This document shows positions 25,530-33,082 of a DNA stretch of 38,186 nucleotides, piece by piece (positions within the stretch are counted from its first letter, which is position 1; the number at the start of each line of letters is the position of its first letter). Source of the stretch: Virgibacillus chiguensis (GTDB taxonomy: Bacteria > Bacillota > Bacilli > Bacillales > Amphibacillaceae). The stretch is taken from positions 31,634-69,819 of the forward strand of contig NZ_FQXD01000004.1 in assembly GCF_900129865.1 (NCBI RefSeq), given 5' to 3'. Under the pieces are notes generated by a model. The model made no database searches. It worked only from the letters and a program-made list of their open reading frames with translations, and was not told the DNA's origin. A program made the position numbers and the translations under genes.

Positions 25530-26112
25530 ATGAAGTCTCCTTTCTAATTTTTTGTAAAAAGTTATGCATTATCCTGTTTCCTGAAGTTGTACCAATAGAT
25601 TCAGGATGAAATTGCACGCCGTATACTGGATAAAAAGTGTGCTGAATAGCCATAACTTCATTGTTTTCAAGCGATGTTGCCACTAGCTCAAGCTGTTGTG
25701 GGAGGGAATTCGCCTCAATAACGTATGAGTGATAGCGCATGACTTCAAGTGGTTGCGATAAGTATTGAAAAATCCCAGATCCATTATGCGTAATAAGCGA
25801 TGTTTTACCATGCATTATTTGGTTAGACGGTTGGAGGGAAGCTCCCAATGCCTCACCAATAATTTGGTGACCCAAGCACACACCTAAAATAGGAATTTTC
25901 TGATAAAAGTTTTTGACTATTTCTGGACAGGCTCCTGTTTGTTCCGGGAGGCCAGGTCCTGGTGATATAATGATTGCTTCAGGATTAAGAATATTTATCT
26001 CATTGAGTGTAATGTTGTTATTTCTAACTACGTGAACATGAAAGCCTTCTTCAGATACATATTGGAAGATATTATAAGTAAATGAATCAAAATTATCTAT
26101 TAACACAATCAT
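25513..26112 (-). CDS. trpG: Anthranilate synthase glutaminase subunit
   Basis: 199 residues, class I glutamine amidotransferase. It releases ammonia from glutamine for TrpE. The nucleophile Cys79 is in LGVCLGHQ, His and Glu lie in VQFHPES, and IDNFDSFTYN is at the N-terminus. The gene is inside the trp operon, unlike B. subtilis, where the shared pabA sits in the folate operon. An amphibolic role for folate is still possible. GGAGGTG lies 7 bases before ATG and it overlaps trpE by 20 bases. Confidence 0.95.
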   Translation of the reverse strand: MIVLIDNFDSFTYNIFQYVSEEGFHVHVVRNNNITLNEINILNPEAIIISPGPGLPEQTGACPEIVKNFYQKIPILGVCLGHQIIGEALGASLQPSNQIMHGKTSLITHNGSGIFQYLSQPLEVMRYHSYVIEANSLPQQLELVATSLENNEVMAIQHTFYPVYGVQFHPESIGTTSGNRIMHNFLQKIRKETSYEKSP

Positions 26113-27490
26113 TTATAGACACCTCCATAAGGGATCTGGCTTTAAACAATGTTTCCATATACTCCTTCTCTGGATCAGAATCATGTACAATGCCAGCTCC
26201 AGTTTGTAGATAAGCGTGTTTACCGGTAACAATGATGGATCGAATTGCGAGCGCCATTGTTAGGTCATGGTTGTAGTTGATAAAGCCGATGCCTCCACCG
26301 TAGAAGCCTCTTCTTGTTTTTTCTAGCTGATTAATGATTTGCATCGCTCTAATCTTTGGTGCTCCAGTGACAGTCCCAGCAGGCAAGCAGGATTTTAAAG
26401 CAGTAAATGAGTTGTATCCATTCCGAAGTGTTCCATGCACTTCTGAGACAATATGCATAACGTGTTGGTATTTTTCAATTGTCATGTAGGTTGGAATGCT
26501 AATACTTCCAACTTCACATATACGCCCTAGATCATTTCTACTCAAATCAATGAGCATGCGATGTTCAGCAATTTCTTTTTCATCCTTCAGTAGGTCATCC
26601 ATTTGTTGTGCATCCTCAAGGGGGGTTTTCCCACGAGGCTTTGTTCCTGCAATTGGATTTGTCATGATACTCCTACCACGAGTTTCAATTAAACTTTCTG
26701 GTGATGCCCCGAGAATAAGATAATGTTCAAAATCGATATAAAACATATATGGGGATGGATTCGCCTTTCGGAGTTGACGATAAAATGAAAAGGTATCTCC
26801 CCTCACAGTTGCTTTCATACGCTGAGATAAAACAACTTGGAATATGTCACCTTGTTGGATATGTTTTTTGGCTGTTGTAATTTTTTGCTGAAAGGCTTCT
26901 TTTGTTATTTCAGGATAAAAGGTAATAGGTGTTTCTTGTGAAGCACTTGAAAATTTTGCATCATTAATTTGATTTTGCAAATTTGTCAGTTGATTTTCCA
27001 AGTTTTCGGGCTTCGCACCAGCTTGAATTGCTATTACATATAGGATTTCACTTGTGTGATCGAACACGAGAACATTTTTATAAAGCATAAGATGGATATC
27101 AGGCATGTTTACATCATTCGTTAACGCTTCTCCAATATGCTCGCTGGCTCGAATAGTATCATAGCCAACATAGCCAATTGCTCCACCGTAAAAGGGGAGT
27201 GGTAGATCAATGGATATGTGGGGAAGATGCCTTTCCATATAAGTTAAAGCGTTTTGTTGGATGGTTTTAGTTGTATGATTGACAAGATCAATATGCTTAG
27301 TTGTATTACCAAAACCAATAATCTCTTCATAAGGATCGCAACCAAGAAAGGAAAACTTTCCTTTCTTTTCGTGCTGCAAGGTGCTTTCTAACAAGAATTT
27401 TTTCTTGCCTGTTAATCGCTTGAATAACTCTACAGGAGTTAATGTATCTGCATTAAGTTTGATAAATTTAAATGCTGCTTCTTTTTCCAT
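26093..27490 (-). CDS. trpE: Anthranilate synthase component I
   Basis: 465 residues from ATG 27490, preferred over ATG 27517 because GGAAAGGA is well placed before it. It converts chorismate to anthranilate with TrpG ammonia. The N-terminal FLLEST is the LLES feedback site for tryptophan. The catalytic domain shows IQQGDIFQVVLSQRM, NPIAGTKPRG, EHRMLIDLSRNDLGR, and GTVTGAPKIRAM with GGGIGFIN. This fits TrpE rather than PabB or isochorismate synthase because of the operon and the LLES motif. It is the first gene, read after two T-box leaders. Confidence 0.96.
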   Translation of the reverse strand: MEKEAAFKFIKLNADTLTPVELFKRLTGKKKFLLESTLQHEKKGKFSFLGCDPYEEIIGFGNTTKHIDLVNHTTKTIQQNALTYMERHLPHISIDLPLPFYGGAIGYVGYDTIRASEHIGEALTNDVNMPDIHLMLYKNVLVFDHTSEILYVIAIQAGAKPENLENQLTNLQNQINDAKFSSASQETPITFYPEITKEAFQQKITTAKKHIQQGDIFQVVLSQRMKATVRGDTFSFYRQLRKANPSPYMFYIDFEHYLILGASPESLIETRGRSIMTNPIAGTKPRGKTPLEDAQQMDDLLKDEKEIAEHRMLIDLSRNDLGRICEVGSISIPTYMTIEKYQHVMHIVSEVHGTLRNGYNSFTALKSCLPAGTVTGAPKIRAMQIINQLEKTRRGFYGGGIGFINYNHDLTMALAIRSIIVTGKHAYLQTGAGIVHDSDPEKEYMETLFKARSLMEVSINDCVNR

Positions 27491-27535
27491 TGCAATTTCA
27501 TCCTTTCCTATAAGCATTTAATGCCCTAAAGGGTA

Positions 27536-27581
27536 AAATAAAAAGTCCTCTACAAACACATCCTTGGTGTTTGTAGAGGAC
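27536..27581 (-). terminator. T-box 2 attenuator hairpin
   Basis: On the minus strand GTCCTCTACAAACAC and GTGTTTGTAGAGGAC pair perfectly and are followed by TTTTTATTTT. It is the terminator alternative to the antiterminator formed by the T-box at 27586-27608, just ahead of trpE. Confidence 0.93.
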
Positions 27582-27870
27582 GATTGGAACCGCGGTGCCA
27601 CCTCTGTTAAAAAGCATAAGCTTTTTATCTTTATTCGAATACAGGAGAGAGGATTCGGTAAACGGAACCACCTATCCGATATTCTATCCGTATAACGGCG
27701 GAGCTCCGTGTTTCCCTACTTGTTTTTTCAGGAAACCTCTTGTAAGTCCATTCAGCAAGAGTCCACATGCTAGCATCCCACCACCGCTAGCTCTCTTCAA
27801 TGCTTCTGCTATGCTTACTTCTCTTACGCAACAATTTATCTTTTTTGTCAGAGTTTATTTAATGCTAATT
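27536..27870 (-). ncRNA. T-box riboswitch 2, Trp specifier (promoter-distal)
   Basis: The T-box sequence AGGTGGCACCGCGG is at 27602-27589 on the minus strand, where the uncharged tRNA 3' end would pair. The specifier reads UGG at 27750-27748 inside GAATGGACTT, before the stem I arm. Binding of uncharged tRNA-Trp would favour antitermination and trp expression. The 5' limit is approximate. Confidence 0.92.
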
Positions 27871-27894
27871 TCTTCAACCGTATTCTTTATAAAT

Positions 27895-27928
27895 ACAAAA
27901 AATCCCTCATCCGACAAAGGACGAGGGA
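27895..27928 (-). terminator. T-box 1 attenuator hairpin
   Basis: On the minus strand TCCCTCGTCC pairs with GGATGAGGGA, followed by TTTTTTGT. It is the first of two serial attenuators. Confidence 0.92.
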
Positions 27929-28181
27929 CCGTGGTACCACCTTTATTAGTTGCATATATACAACTCACTTTATTACATGAAGCTTTACTTAGCTTTATGT
28001 AGTTCTCAGATAACGATGAGATTAACTCGCCAAAGCCTACTACAATTACGGTTCGGTTTGGAAACTCCGAAGTCCATTCATCTAATGAAACACACTGATT
28101 CTCACCATCCATCAGCTCTCTTTTGCGTTCAATTAGATTACTACTCTTCATCAATGTTTTAAGCATTATTAAGTTATTTGA
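27895..28181 (-). ncRNA. T-box riboswitch 1, Trp specifier (promoter-proximal)
   Basis: The T-box sequence AAAGGTGGTACCACGG lies at 27945-27930 on the minus strand. The specifier UGG is at 28076-28074 within the same decamer GAATGGACTT as in leader 2. It directly precedes leader 2, so transcripts must pass two tRNA-Trp checks. Open frames across both leaders are not genes. Confidence 0.93.
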
Positions 28182-28186
28182 TGACA

Positions 28187-28215
28187 ATATTAAGATAATT
28201 CATGTTGAAAGTCAA
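28187..28215 (-). promoter_or_regulatory. SigA-type promoter of the trp operon
   Basis: On the minus strand TTGACT (28215-28210), a 17-base spacer and TAATAT (28192-28187) make a strong vegetative promoter, immediately upstream of T-box 1. Confidence 0.9.
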
Positions 28216-28393
28216 CCCTTTTTTAATACTTTTTTGACAGATAAGAATTTTTATTCACATTAGCGCAGGCTTTTCGGTATTTGGAAAGTTCAGTACTTCT
28301 GCGGATATGAGAGCTATAGCTATTTTAAATGAGCTAAGCTTTCTTAGCTAGCACCCAGGTTGCTCTAAAGTAAAGTCACTTTTTTTAAGAAAT

Positions 28394-28426
28394 GAATCGG
28401 TAACACTTTATAAGTGTCACCGACTC
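28394..28426 (-). terminator. Hairpin after the SPOCS-like gene
   Basis: GAGTCGGTGACACTT and AAGTGTTACCGATTC pair on the minus strand with two wobbles, 13 bases after the stop. The trailing sequence is ATTTCTT. The stretch between here and the trp promoter holds no gene. Confidence 0.75.
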
Positions 28427-28438
28427 AGTGTATTGTTA

Positions 28439-29170
28439 TTAGCCACCGTTTGGTGTTGGGAAAGTGAATGATGGAGTATCTGTTATTTCACAACGGTTGG
28501 GATTAATTTCGCATAGATTACCTTTTTGGTCTTTAATAACTTGTCTAGTAACCGTAATTTGTGTGCGTAATACAATTTTAACTAAAATCCCCTCAACAAA
28601 CCCTGTTCCAATAGCATCGACAACTTCTACTCCTGGCTGTGTAAAAATTCCTTCTACTTCAAGAGGCGTCTCCTGTAGCATATCTTCCGGACAAGCACCA
28701 AAGAAATCAGTATGCGCTTGGAATGGGATAGTTGTAGTTACAACGTCTGGTGTAGCTACACCTGCAATTGTAACAGAAATAGTTGCTGGCACTAATCCAA
28801 TATTAACTACTTTATCTTTTATAATTCTGGCATTTTGTGTAATTTCATCTAAATTGGGCACCACATCTACAGAAACAAGATCAGAGATATCGAGTAAATT
28901 TGGGAATAGAGTAATGGGAAGTGTTGTTTCGGCAACCTTTTGAACAGATTTTGAACCTACTAGTGAATGAACCACAAAACAATCACTAGTTAATTTTGCC
29001 GGCTTGAAATCTGGCTTCTTAAAATTACATTCACAAGTTTTGCGCGTACAACAGTCGTCTTTAAAACAACGCTTAGGGCATGGTTTACATTTTCGCTTAG
29101 GGCATGGTTTACATTTTTTTGCCTGGTTTCCTGACATCACAACACTTTTGTAATATTTTCTAGAGGACAT
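28439..29170 (-). CDS. Cys-rich spore protein with SPOCS (DUF3794)-like domain
   Basis: 243 residues. The N-terminus is a basic Cys-Pro tract with KCKPCPKR twice in tandem and more Cys to about residue 50. From about 60 on, the pattern 'ITQNARIIKDKVVNIGLVPA' followed by an IPFQAHTDFFGA strand and VEGILVKIVLRTQITVTRQ resembles the SPOCS/DUF3794 domain of SipL and several coat proteins, with moderate confidence. The site AAGGAGGGAGG is very strong. The neighbours are spore-type genes. There is no clear SigK promoter, only a weak CATG-type -10. The function is unknown. Confidence 0.75.
   Translation of the reverse strand: MSSRKYYKSVVMSGNQAKKCKPCPKRKCKPCPKRCFKDDCCTRKTCECNFKKPDFKPAKLTSDCFVVHSLVGSKSVQKVAETTLPITLFPNLLDISDLVSVDVVPNLDEITQNARIIKDKVVNIGLVPATISVTIAGVATPDVVTTTIPFQAHTDFFGACPEDMLQETPLEVEGIFTQPGVEVVDAIGTGFVEGILVKIVLRTQITVTRQVIKDQKGNLCEINPNRCEITDTPSFTFPTPNGG
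29069..29116 (-). repeat. Exact 24-base tandem repeat inside the SPOCS-like gene
   Basis: Two identical 24-base units (29069-29092 and 29093-29116) encode the doubled KCKPCPKR. Being identical at all third positions, the duplication is recent, and copy number may vary between strains. Confidence 0.95.
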
Positions 29171-29457
29171 TACATCCTCCCTCCTTTCGAGAACTCTTTT
29201 TTGGAAAATAAAATTATTTTCATGATTATACTATTAGTCAAAGGTGCTTTCTGATTGGACGTATTGATTATTCAGTAAGCTTAAGTAGAGAGACTTTCTA
29301 AAAATAGGTATGTGTAATGTTTGTATATGTATGATATGTGAGAAAAGGGAGGCTGTCCTAGAAGAATTGTATACATACAGAAGTTGCGGATAAAACATTG
29401 GTAAACTTTACAGAGTAGTTCTGAGTAAGAAAAGGAAGGAAAAGAACTTGAATAGAG
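29171..29457. other. Intergenic stretch, no gene seen
   Basis: AT-rich DNA upstream of the SPOCS-like gene. It contains no ORF with a ribosome site and no clear promoter match. A dispersed repeat follows it. Confidence 0.45.
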
Positions 29458-29550
29458 TTTTTTTGTACTATGGAAAGTATAAAATTTAAAAGTTTATAGT
29501 AAAAAACAAAGGCTCTCACTATAAGATCTGGCGATAAGCCAAGTTTTTCT
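29458..29550 (+). repeat. Dispersed repeat, copy A
   Basis: It aligns along about 90 bases with copy B at 35557. Both run TTTTxxACTAT(A)GGAAAGTxTA, then TATAGTAxAAxAA, then CAAxGGCTxTCxCTATxAGA, and end in a TTGGC..GCCAA hairpin. No coding potential is seen. The rest of 29551-29690 is AT-rich with nothing identified. Confidence 0.7.
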
Positions 29551-29691
29551 AATAAATATAGCTATTGATAAGTATTTATTGACAAAAGATGACTTTAACG
29601 TAATGTATGAAATAAATTCCTTGCCTCTAAATTAATTTCATTAGAAAATTCTATAGATCCTTTTATAAGAATAATTATGTTTGTGAAATAA

Positions 29692-29775
29692 AAAGGCTTC
29701 TTATTGGAATGCGGGGTTAAGAGCAATGATGTCTATATACAATGTGTATATTTAGCACTCAATAAGATAGCCTTT
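29692..29775 (-). terminator. Long stem with inner hairpin, likely terminator of the minus-strand spore genes
   Basis: AAGGCTTCTTATTGGAATGC and GCACTCAATAAGATAGCCTT form a long imperfect outer stem. ATATACA/TGTATAT makes an inner stem. On the minus strand the stem ends in CCTTTTTATTT, so it works as an intrinsic terminator in that direction. Confidence 0.6.
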
Positions 29776-29811
29776 ATGACAAAAAACTTATTTAAATAAG
29801 GATAGCGAATT

Positions 29812-29860
29812 TAATAAGACCGTTCTAAGAACCTATTCGGAGGTATGATTGGTCTTGTTG
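29812..29860 (-). terminator. Second hairpin directly after the 46-residue ORF
   Basis: AACAAGACC and GGTCTTATT pair on the minus strand around a long loop, just behind the stop at 29863. It is weak as a terminator. Confidence 0.35.
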
Positions 29861-29862
29861 GT

Positions 29863-30003
29863 TTATTTTGCTTTACCGCAACAGCCGCCTCTTCGGAATA
29901 TTCCTTTTTTCATTGTTGGCGATGATTCGAGTACAATGGGATTTTTTGAAGGCTTGATTTTAGTATAGGTAGCTTCTGCTTTCATTACTTTTCTTTTTTT
30001 CAA
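29863..30003 (-). CDS. Small basic spore-type protein, 46 residues
   Basis: Starts at TTG 30003 with AAGGAG 9 bases upstream. It reads (M)KKRKVMKAEATYTKIKPSKN, then PIVLESSPTMKKGIFRRGGC and CGKAK. It is strongly basic at both ends and finishes with a RGGCCGK tail. I do not recognise the family. A SigK-like promoter (AC, 17 bases, CATATAATA) stands 28 bases before the start, which together with the ribosome site makes the gene credible and places it in late mother-cell expression. It could be a small coat cross-linking protein; this is inference. Confidence 0.68.
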   Translation of the reverse strand: MKKRKVMKAEATYTKIKPSKNPIVLESSPTMKKGIFRRGGCCGKAK

Positions 30004-30031
30004 ATTTCTCAACTCCTTGGGTGTTATGATG

Positions 30032-30059
30032 TATTATATGCATTCTATTGCATGGTGGT
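30032..30059 (-). promoter_or_regulatory. SigK-like promoter of the 46-residue ORF
   Basis: On the minus strand AC (30059-30058), a 17-base spacer and CATATAATA (30040-30032) fit the SigK consensus. Confidence 0.58.
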
Positions 30060-30126
30060 CGGGCTAACATGGGAGTTTTAAATGAAAAGGGCATTCCTCA
30101 TCATGTAGAGGTTCCACTTGATACAA

Positions 30127-30417
30127 TTAAGTACTTGCTTTAAAAAGAATAATGCCTGCTACATGGATTAAAAGGAAATGTCTATTGTCGGAAGGTATAG
30201 GTGCTGTATAAGGGTGAGAATGGTAGATAACTGGAACATTTATTTCTTTTGTGCTTTCCATTATATGCTCATTATTATGTTTACTAGGTCCTTGCGTTCG
30301 TCCCCAATTGCAAAACAGAGTTTGATATGCTGCTAATATATTGCGCGCTTTATAAAGTATAACGAATGTTATGAGTGGGTTATAAATAACGGGAACAATT
30401 ATTTGCTTCGTGTTCAT
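30127..30417 (-). CDS. Unknown 96-residue protein coupled to the coiled-coil gene
   Basis: The ATG overlaps the TAA of the preceding gene by one base (TAATG), with GAGAGG close upstream. The protein has two similar segments: NTKQIIVPVIYNPLI at the N-terminus and STKEINVPVIYHSHP from about 55. The middle and end are hydrophobic (ITFVILYKARNILAAYQ; LLIHVAGIILF). I do not recognise it. The segment repeat suggests an internal duplication. It could also be a chance frame, but the coupling argues for translation. Confidence 0.5.
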   Translation of the reverse strand: MNTKQIIVPVIYNPLITFVILYKARNILAAYQTLFCNWGRTQGPSKHNNEHIMESTKEINVPVIYHSHPYTAPIPSDNRHFLLIHVAGIILFKAST

Positions 30418-31838
30418 TATCCTCTCTTGAATAAAGAAAGAAATGATGAGAAGGAATCTGGTTTTTTATTTAATTCTTCATATTTATTGTTTTCCGTTTT
30501 ATCCACTTGTTTTTGAGTAAAGTATTGCTGTTTAATTTTCGCACCCTCTATTGATTTTTTAGTTAATGTTGTACTACTGTTTGTTTTCTCTACTTGTTTA
30601 TCCGTAAGATCTATCTTATTCTCTGTATCTTCTAGTTGTATCTCAGCAAAGTCTGTATTATTTTTGTTTCTTTCTATTTCGTTGTTAGGATAAACTGCAT
30701 TACCCTCTACTACTTTTTCGCCTGTTGTAGCTTGTGTCTGGTTGTCAATATTAGTATCATCTATAGGTTCTTGAGGGTGGTTATTAACATTAATATCATC
30801 TGCTACGTCCTGATCCTGATTATCAACAATATTATCACTTATTGTGTTCTGAGGGTGGTTATTAACATTAATGTCATTTGCTACGTCCTGATCCTGATTA
30901 TCAACATTAATATCATCTGCTGCGTCCTGATCCTGGTTATCAACATTAGTATTACTTATTGCGTCTTGAGACTTATTGTTAGCAGTGTTATCACTTATAG
31001 GCTCTTGAGGGTAATTATCAATATTATTTTCTAGTTTATGATCGGTATCTTGGCTCTCTTCTTTATTCTTTACTTGAGATTTGCTTTTGGGAGTAGCTGT
31101 ACGAATAATAATATTTTTATTTAATTCATATTGGGAATTTAAAAATGTCTTTTTTGCTGTATTCATAGATATCGTCCCAGAATCTTTTGTATCATATTGT
31201 TGGGCATAATAGGGTTTCTCTTGGTTGGATTTTGCCAGACTATGGTGTTGTCTACTTACTTGATTATTTTTTTTTTTGCTGACTGATTGTTGTTCAACTT
31301 GGTTAGGATATTGTAGTAAGCTGTGTAATTGTTTATATTCTGATTTATGAGTAGAACGTTTATTTTTGGAAGTAGCACTACCTGGCTTTTTCATTAATTC
31401 CTTTATTTGTATCATCTCTTCTTTTAAACTTTCAAGCTCTTTTCTTTGCTCCTCCGATTTTTCGTTTTGTACTTTTAGAAATTGATCTATTTTCTCAAAT
31501 AGTTCAGTTAATGGTAATTGCTCTAATTGAAGTTTAATCATTTCAGAACGTTGATCTAATCCTTCTAAAGTATTTAGTATAGATGCTTGCTGATTAACAA
31601 GGCGTTGTTCTTCCAATTGTTGTTTCAAATATTCTTCTTGAAAATTATTTTCCATCGCTTCCATTTCCCCTTTAAGTTTAAAAATTTCCATCTTTAGATT
31701 ATAAAAATCCTCTTTCGTTCGAAGATAGTCTTCCAATAATTTCCTCTCTGTTACAATTCCCATAGTCTTTTTGTAAGCATTGAGCTCTTTTTTTAACTTT
31801 TCAATTTCCTCAACATTGTATAACTCGTATCGATACAT
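30417..31838 (-). CDS. Coiled-coil protein with two types of short repeats, putative spore-surface
   Basis: 473 residues from ATG 31838, where AAAGGGTG lies 6 bases upstream; an earlier in-frame ATG (31880) has no site. Residues about 8-150 are charged heptad-like helix (EEIEKLKKELNAYKK and onward), a probable coiled coil. A basic, Gln/Ser/Lys-rich linker follows. Residues 274-377 are eight 13-residue units of the form [DN]N-x-x-Q-x4-[DN]-x-x-[VI] (for example DNQDQDVADDINV). The last 95 residues carry about four 14-15-residue units of 'LTxKQVExTxxx' type. There is no signal peptide or membrane segment. The family is not recognised. It lies among spore genes and is divergent from the 17-Cys gene. 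Confidence 0.8.
   Translation of the reverse strand: MYRYELYNVEEIEKLKKELNAYKKTMGIVTERKLLEDYLRTKEDFYNLKMEIFKLKGEMEAMENNFQEEYLKQQLEEQRLVNQQASILNTLEGLDQRSEMIKLQLEQLPLTELFEKIDQFLKVQNEKSEEQRKELESLKEEMIQIKELMKKPGSATSKNKRSTHKSEYKQLHSLLQYPNQVEQQSVSKKKNNQVSRQHHSLAKSNQEKPYYAQQYDTKDSGTISMNTAKKTFLNSQYELNKNIIIRTATPKSKSQVKNKEESQDTDHKLENNIDNYPQEPISDNTANNKSQDAISNTNVDNQDQDAADDINVDNQDQDVANDINVNNHPQNTISDNIVDNQDQDVADDINVNNHPQEPIDDTNIDNQTQATTGEKVVEGNAVYPNNEIERNKNNTDFAEIQLEDTENKIDLTDKQVEKTNSSTTLTKKSIEGAKIKQQYFTQKQVDKTENNKYEELNKKPDSFSSFLSLFKRG
30708..31019 (-). repeat. Eight 39-base units encoding 13-residue repeats
   Basis: The units alternate between a DNQDQD type and a NNHPQ type, which suggests growth by copying of unit pairs. 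Units are similar but not identical in DNA; the last is degenerate. Confidence 0.9.
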
Positions 31839-32064
31839 TTTATTCACCCTTTTACAGCACATTAATATACTATTTATCAAACAGCAATATGTGACAAAAG
31901 TGCATTTTTAAATTTCAGAGCATCATTGCTCTCACATATTTATCTTATGCACAACATTCTAGATTTAATCTAAATTAAACATGAACAAAACCATTTCCAG
32001 AAGCCGCAAATAAGACAAATACCTAATTCCATGATTTTCATCTAAATTTCCGCTATATTACTAT

Positions 32065-32092
32065 ACCGTTTTGGGGATTTGTTCATAGGCTA
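32065..32092 (+). promoter_or_regulatory. SigK-like promoter of the 17-Cys gene
   Basis: AC at 32065-32066, a 17-base spacer and CATAGGCTA at 32084-32092 fit SigK. It stands 41 bases ahead of ATG 32133. Confidence 0.6.
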
Positions 32093-32132
32093 CAGTGAAA
32101 GAAATTAATCTTATTCGGAGGTGTTTGCTATA

Positions 32133-32801
32133 ATGCAGGCAAATAATTTATCTGGGGGTCAGGAGCTCCTATGTATTAATACAGAAAAGGTATATGACTG
32201 GATTCTGAATGAGTCAACATTTGATTTAAACTTAATGGATATGGAATTACCAGCAAATCCAAATACGGGTGAAGAGTTGACATGTGCTGATATTGACATA
32301 GATACAGTTACATGTACAGTTACACCTTGTGCTACTGAGCCAATTGTTATTTTGGACCGAGTAGATCAAGATTTTGTCATTGATGGTACAGAGGTGACTT
32401 TACAGCTGGTTAATATTCGTAAAAACTTTGTTGTGACAGTTTTTGTTGATTTATTACCAGAAGTTTGCGGTGGAACAGTGGAGGTGTGTGAAGCATATTT
32501 TACACGTTGTGAGCAAGTAGTGCTCTGCGCACCTGAAGGAACAGAAATTGATGTGTCTTACACAGACTTAGATTGCTTTGTATGTACTGCGGCTTGTGAT
32601 GATTCGGTTTGTCCAAATGAACTAGATGTAACGCTTACTGTTCGCTTATGCCAAAGCATTCAATCCACATTTGACGTCACTCTTGAAATCATAGCCGATT
32701 TCTGTGAGCCAAGAGATGATCTTCCGATAACTCCATGCCCTACGCCAACAATGCCACCACAATGTCCAGTTATTTTCCCGAATAATGGTTGTAATGATTA
32801 A
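32133..32801 (+). CDS. Cys-rich acidic putative spore coat protein
   Basis: 222 residues from ATG 32133; the in-frame GTG 32121 lies inside the Shine-Dalgarno GGAGGTG and is rejected. It has 17 Cys spread along the chain, strongly acidic beta-rich sequence (DFVIDGTEVTLQLVNIRKNF, VTVFVDLLPEVCGG) and an ending in Pro/Cys (PCPTPTMPPQCP). The opening LLCINTEKVYDWILN resembles the 'C..T.KVYDW' opening I associate with Firmicutes spore-surface proteins, but I cannot name the family. With the upstream SigK-like promoter, a disulfide-linked coat component is likely. Confidence 0.75.
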   Translation: MQANNLSGGQELLCINTEKVYDWILNESTFDLNLMDMELPANPNTGEELTCADIDIDTVTCTVTPCATEPIVILDRVDQDFVIDGTEVTLQLVNIRKNFVVTVFVDLLPEVCGGTVEVCEAYFTRCEQVVLCAPEGTEIDVSYTDLDCFVCTAACDDSVCPNELDVTLTVRLCQSIQSTFDVTLEIIADFCEPRDDLPITPCPTPTMPPQCPVIFPNNGCND

Positions 32802-32818
32802 GGCGCTGGCATAATTAT

Positions 32819-32852
32819 AAAGAGAGGAAAATATCCTCTCTTTATTTTACTT
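32819..32852 (+). terminator. Rho-independent terminator
   Basis: AAAGAGAGGA and TCCTCTCTTT pair perfectly around a 5-base loop, followed by ATTTTACTTTT. It ends the 17-Cys transcript. Confidence 0.93.
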
Positions 32853-33082
32853 TTACGTAAGATTGCTAAATATGTCTAAGTGGAAGATTGAAATGTTTCA
32901 TTCGTCCGTGTAAAGGACACTACAGCAGTCGCGGAATGTAGAAAACAGCTCAAATTATGCGCGAATAGTATGTAAGTCTTGGGAGGATATGCAGGTAAAC
33001 AATAGTTTGGGATTACTTGCTTTTTACTCTTTTGAAACCTTTTATACGGGAAAAATTTTCATGTTAAACAGGAGGAATGGGA

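Noticed and set aside
27595-28187. Open frames of 110-135 codons over the trp leader
   Set aside because: They lie within the two T-box leaders, whose T-box motifs, UGG specifiers and terminators explain the sequence.
30070-30144. 24-codon frame starting MGVLNEKGIPHHVEVPLD
   Set aside because: It reads like protein but has no ribosome site and is too short to support; it may be a gene fragment.
30636-31034. 132-codon plus-strand frame rich in Ile and Val
   Set aside because: It is the antisense shadow of the 13-residue repeat tract.
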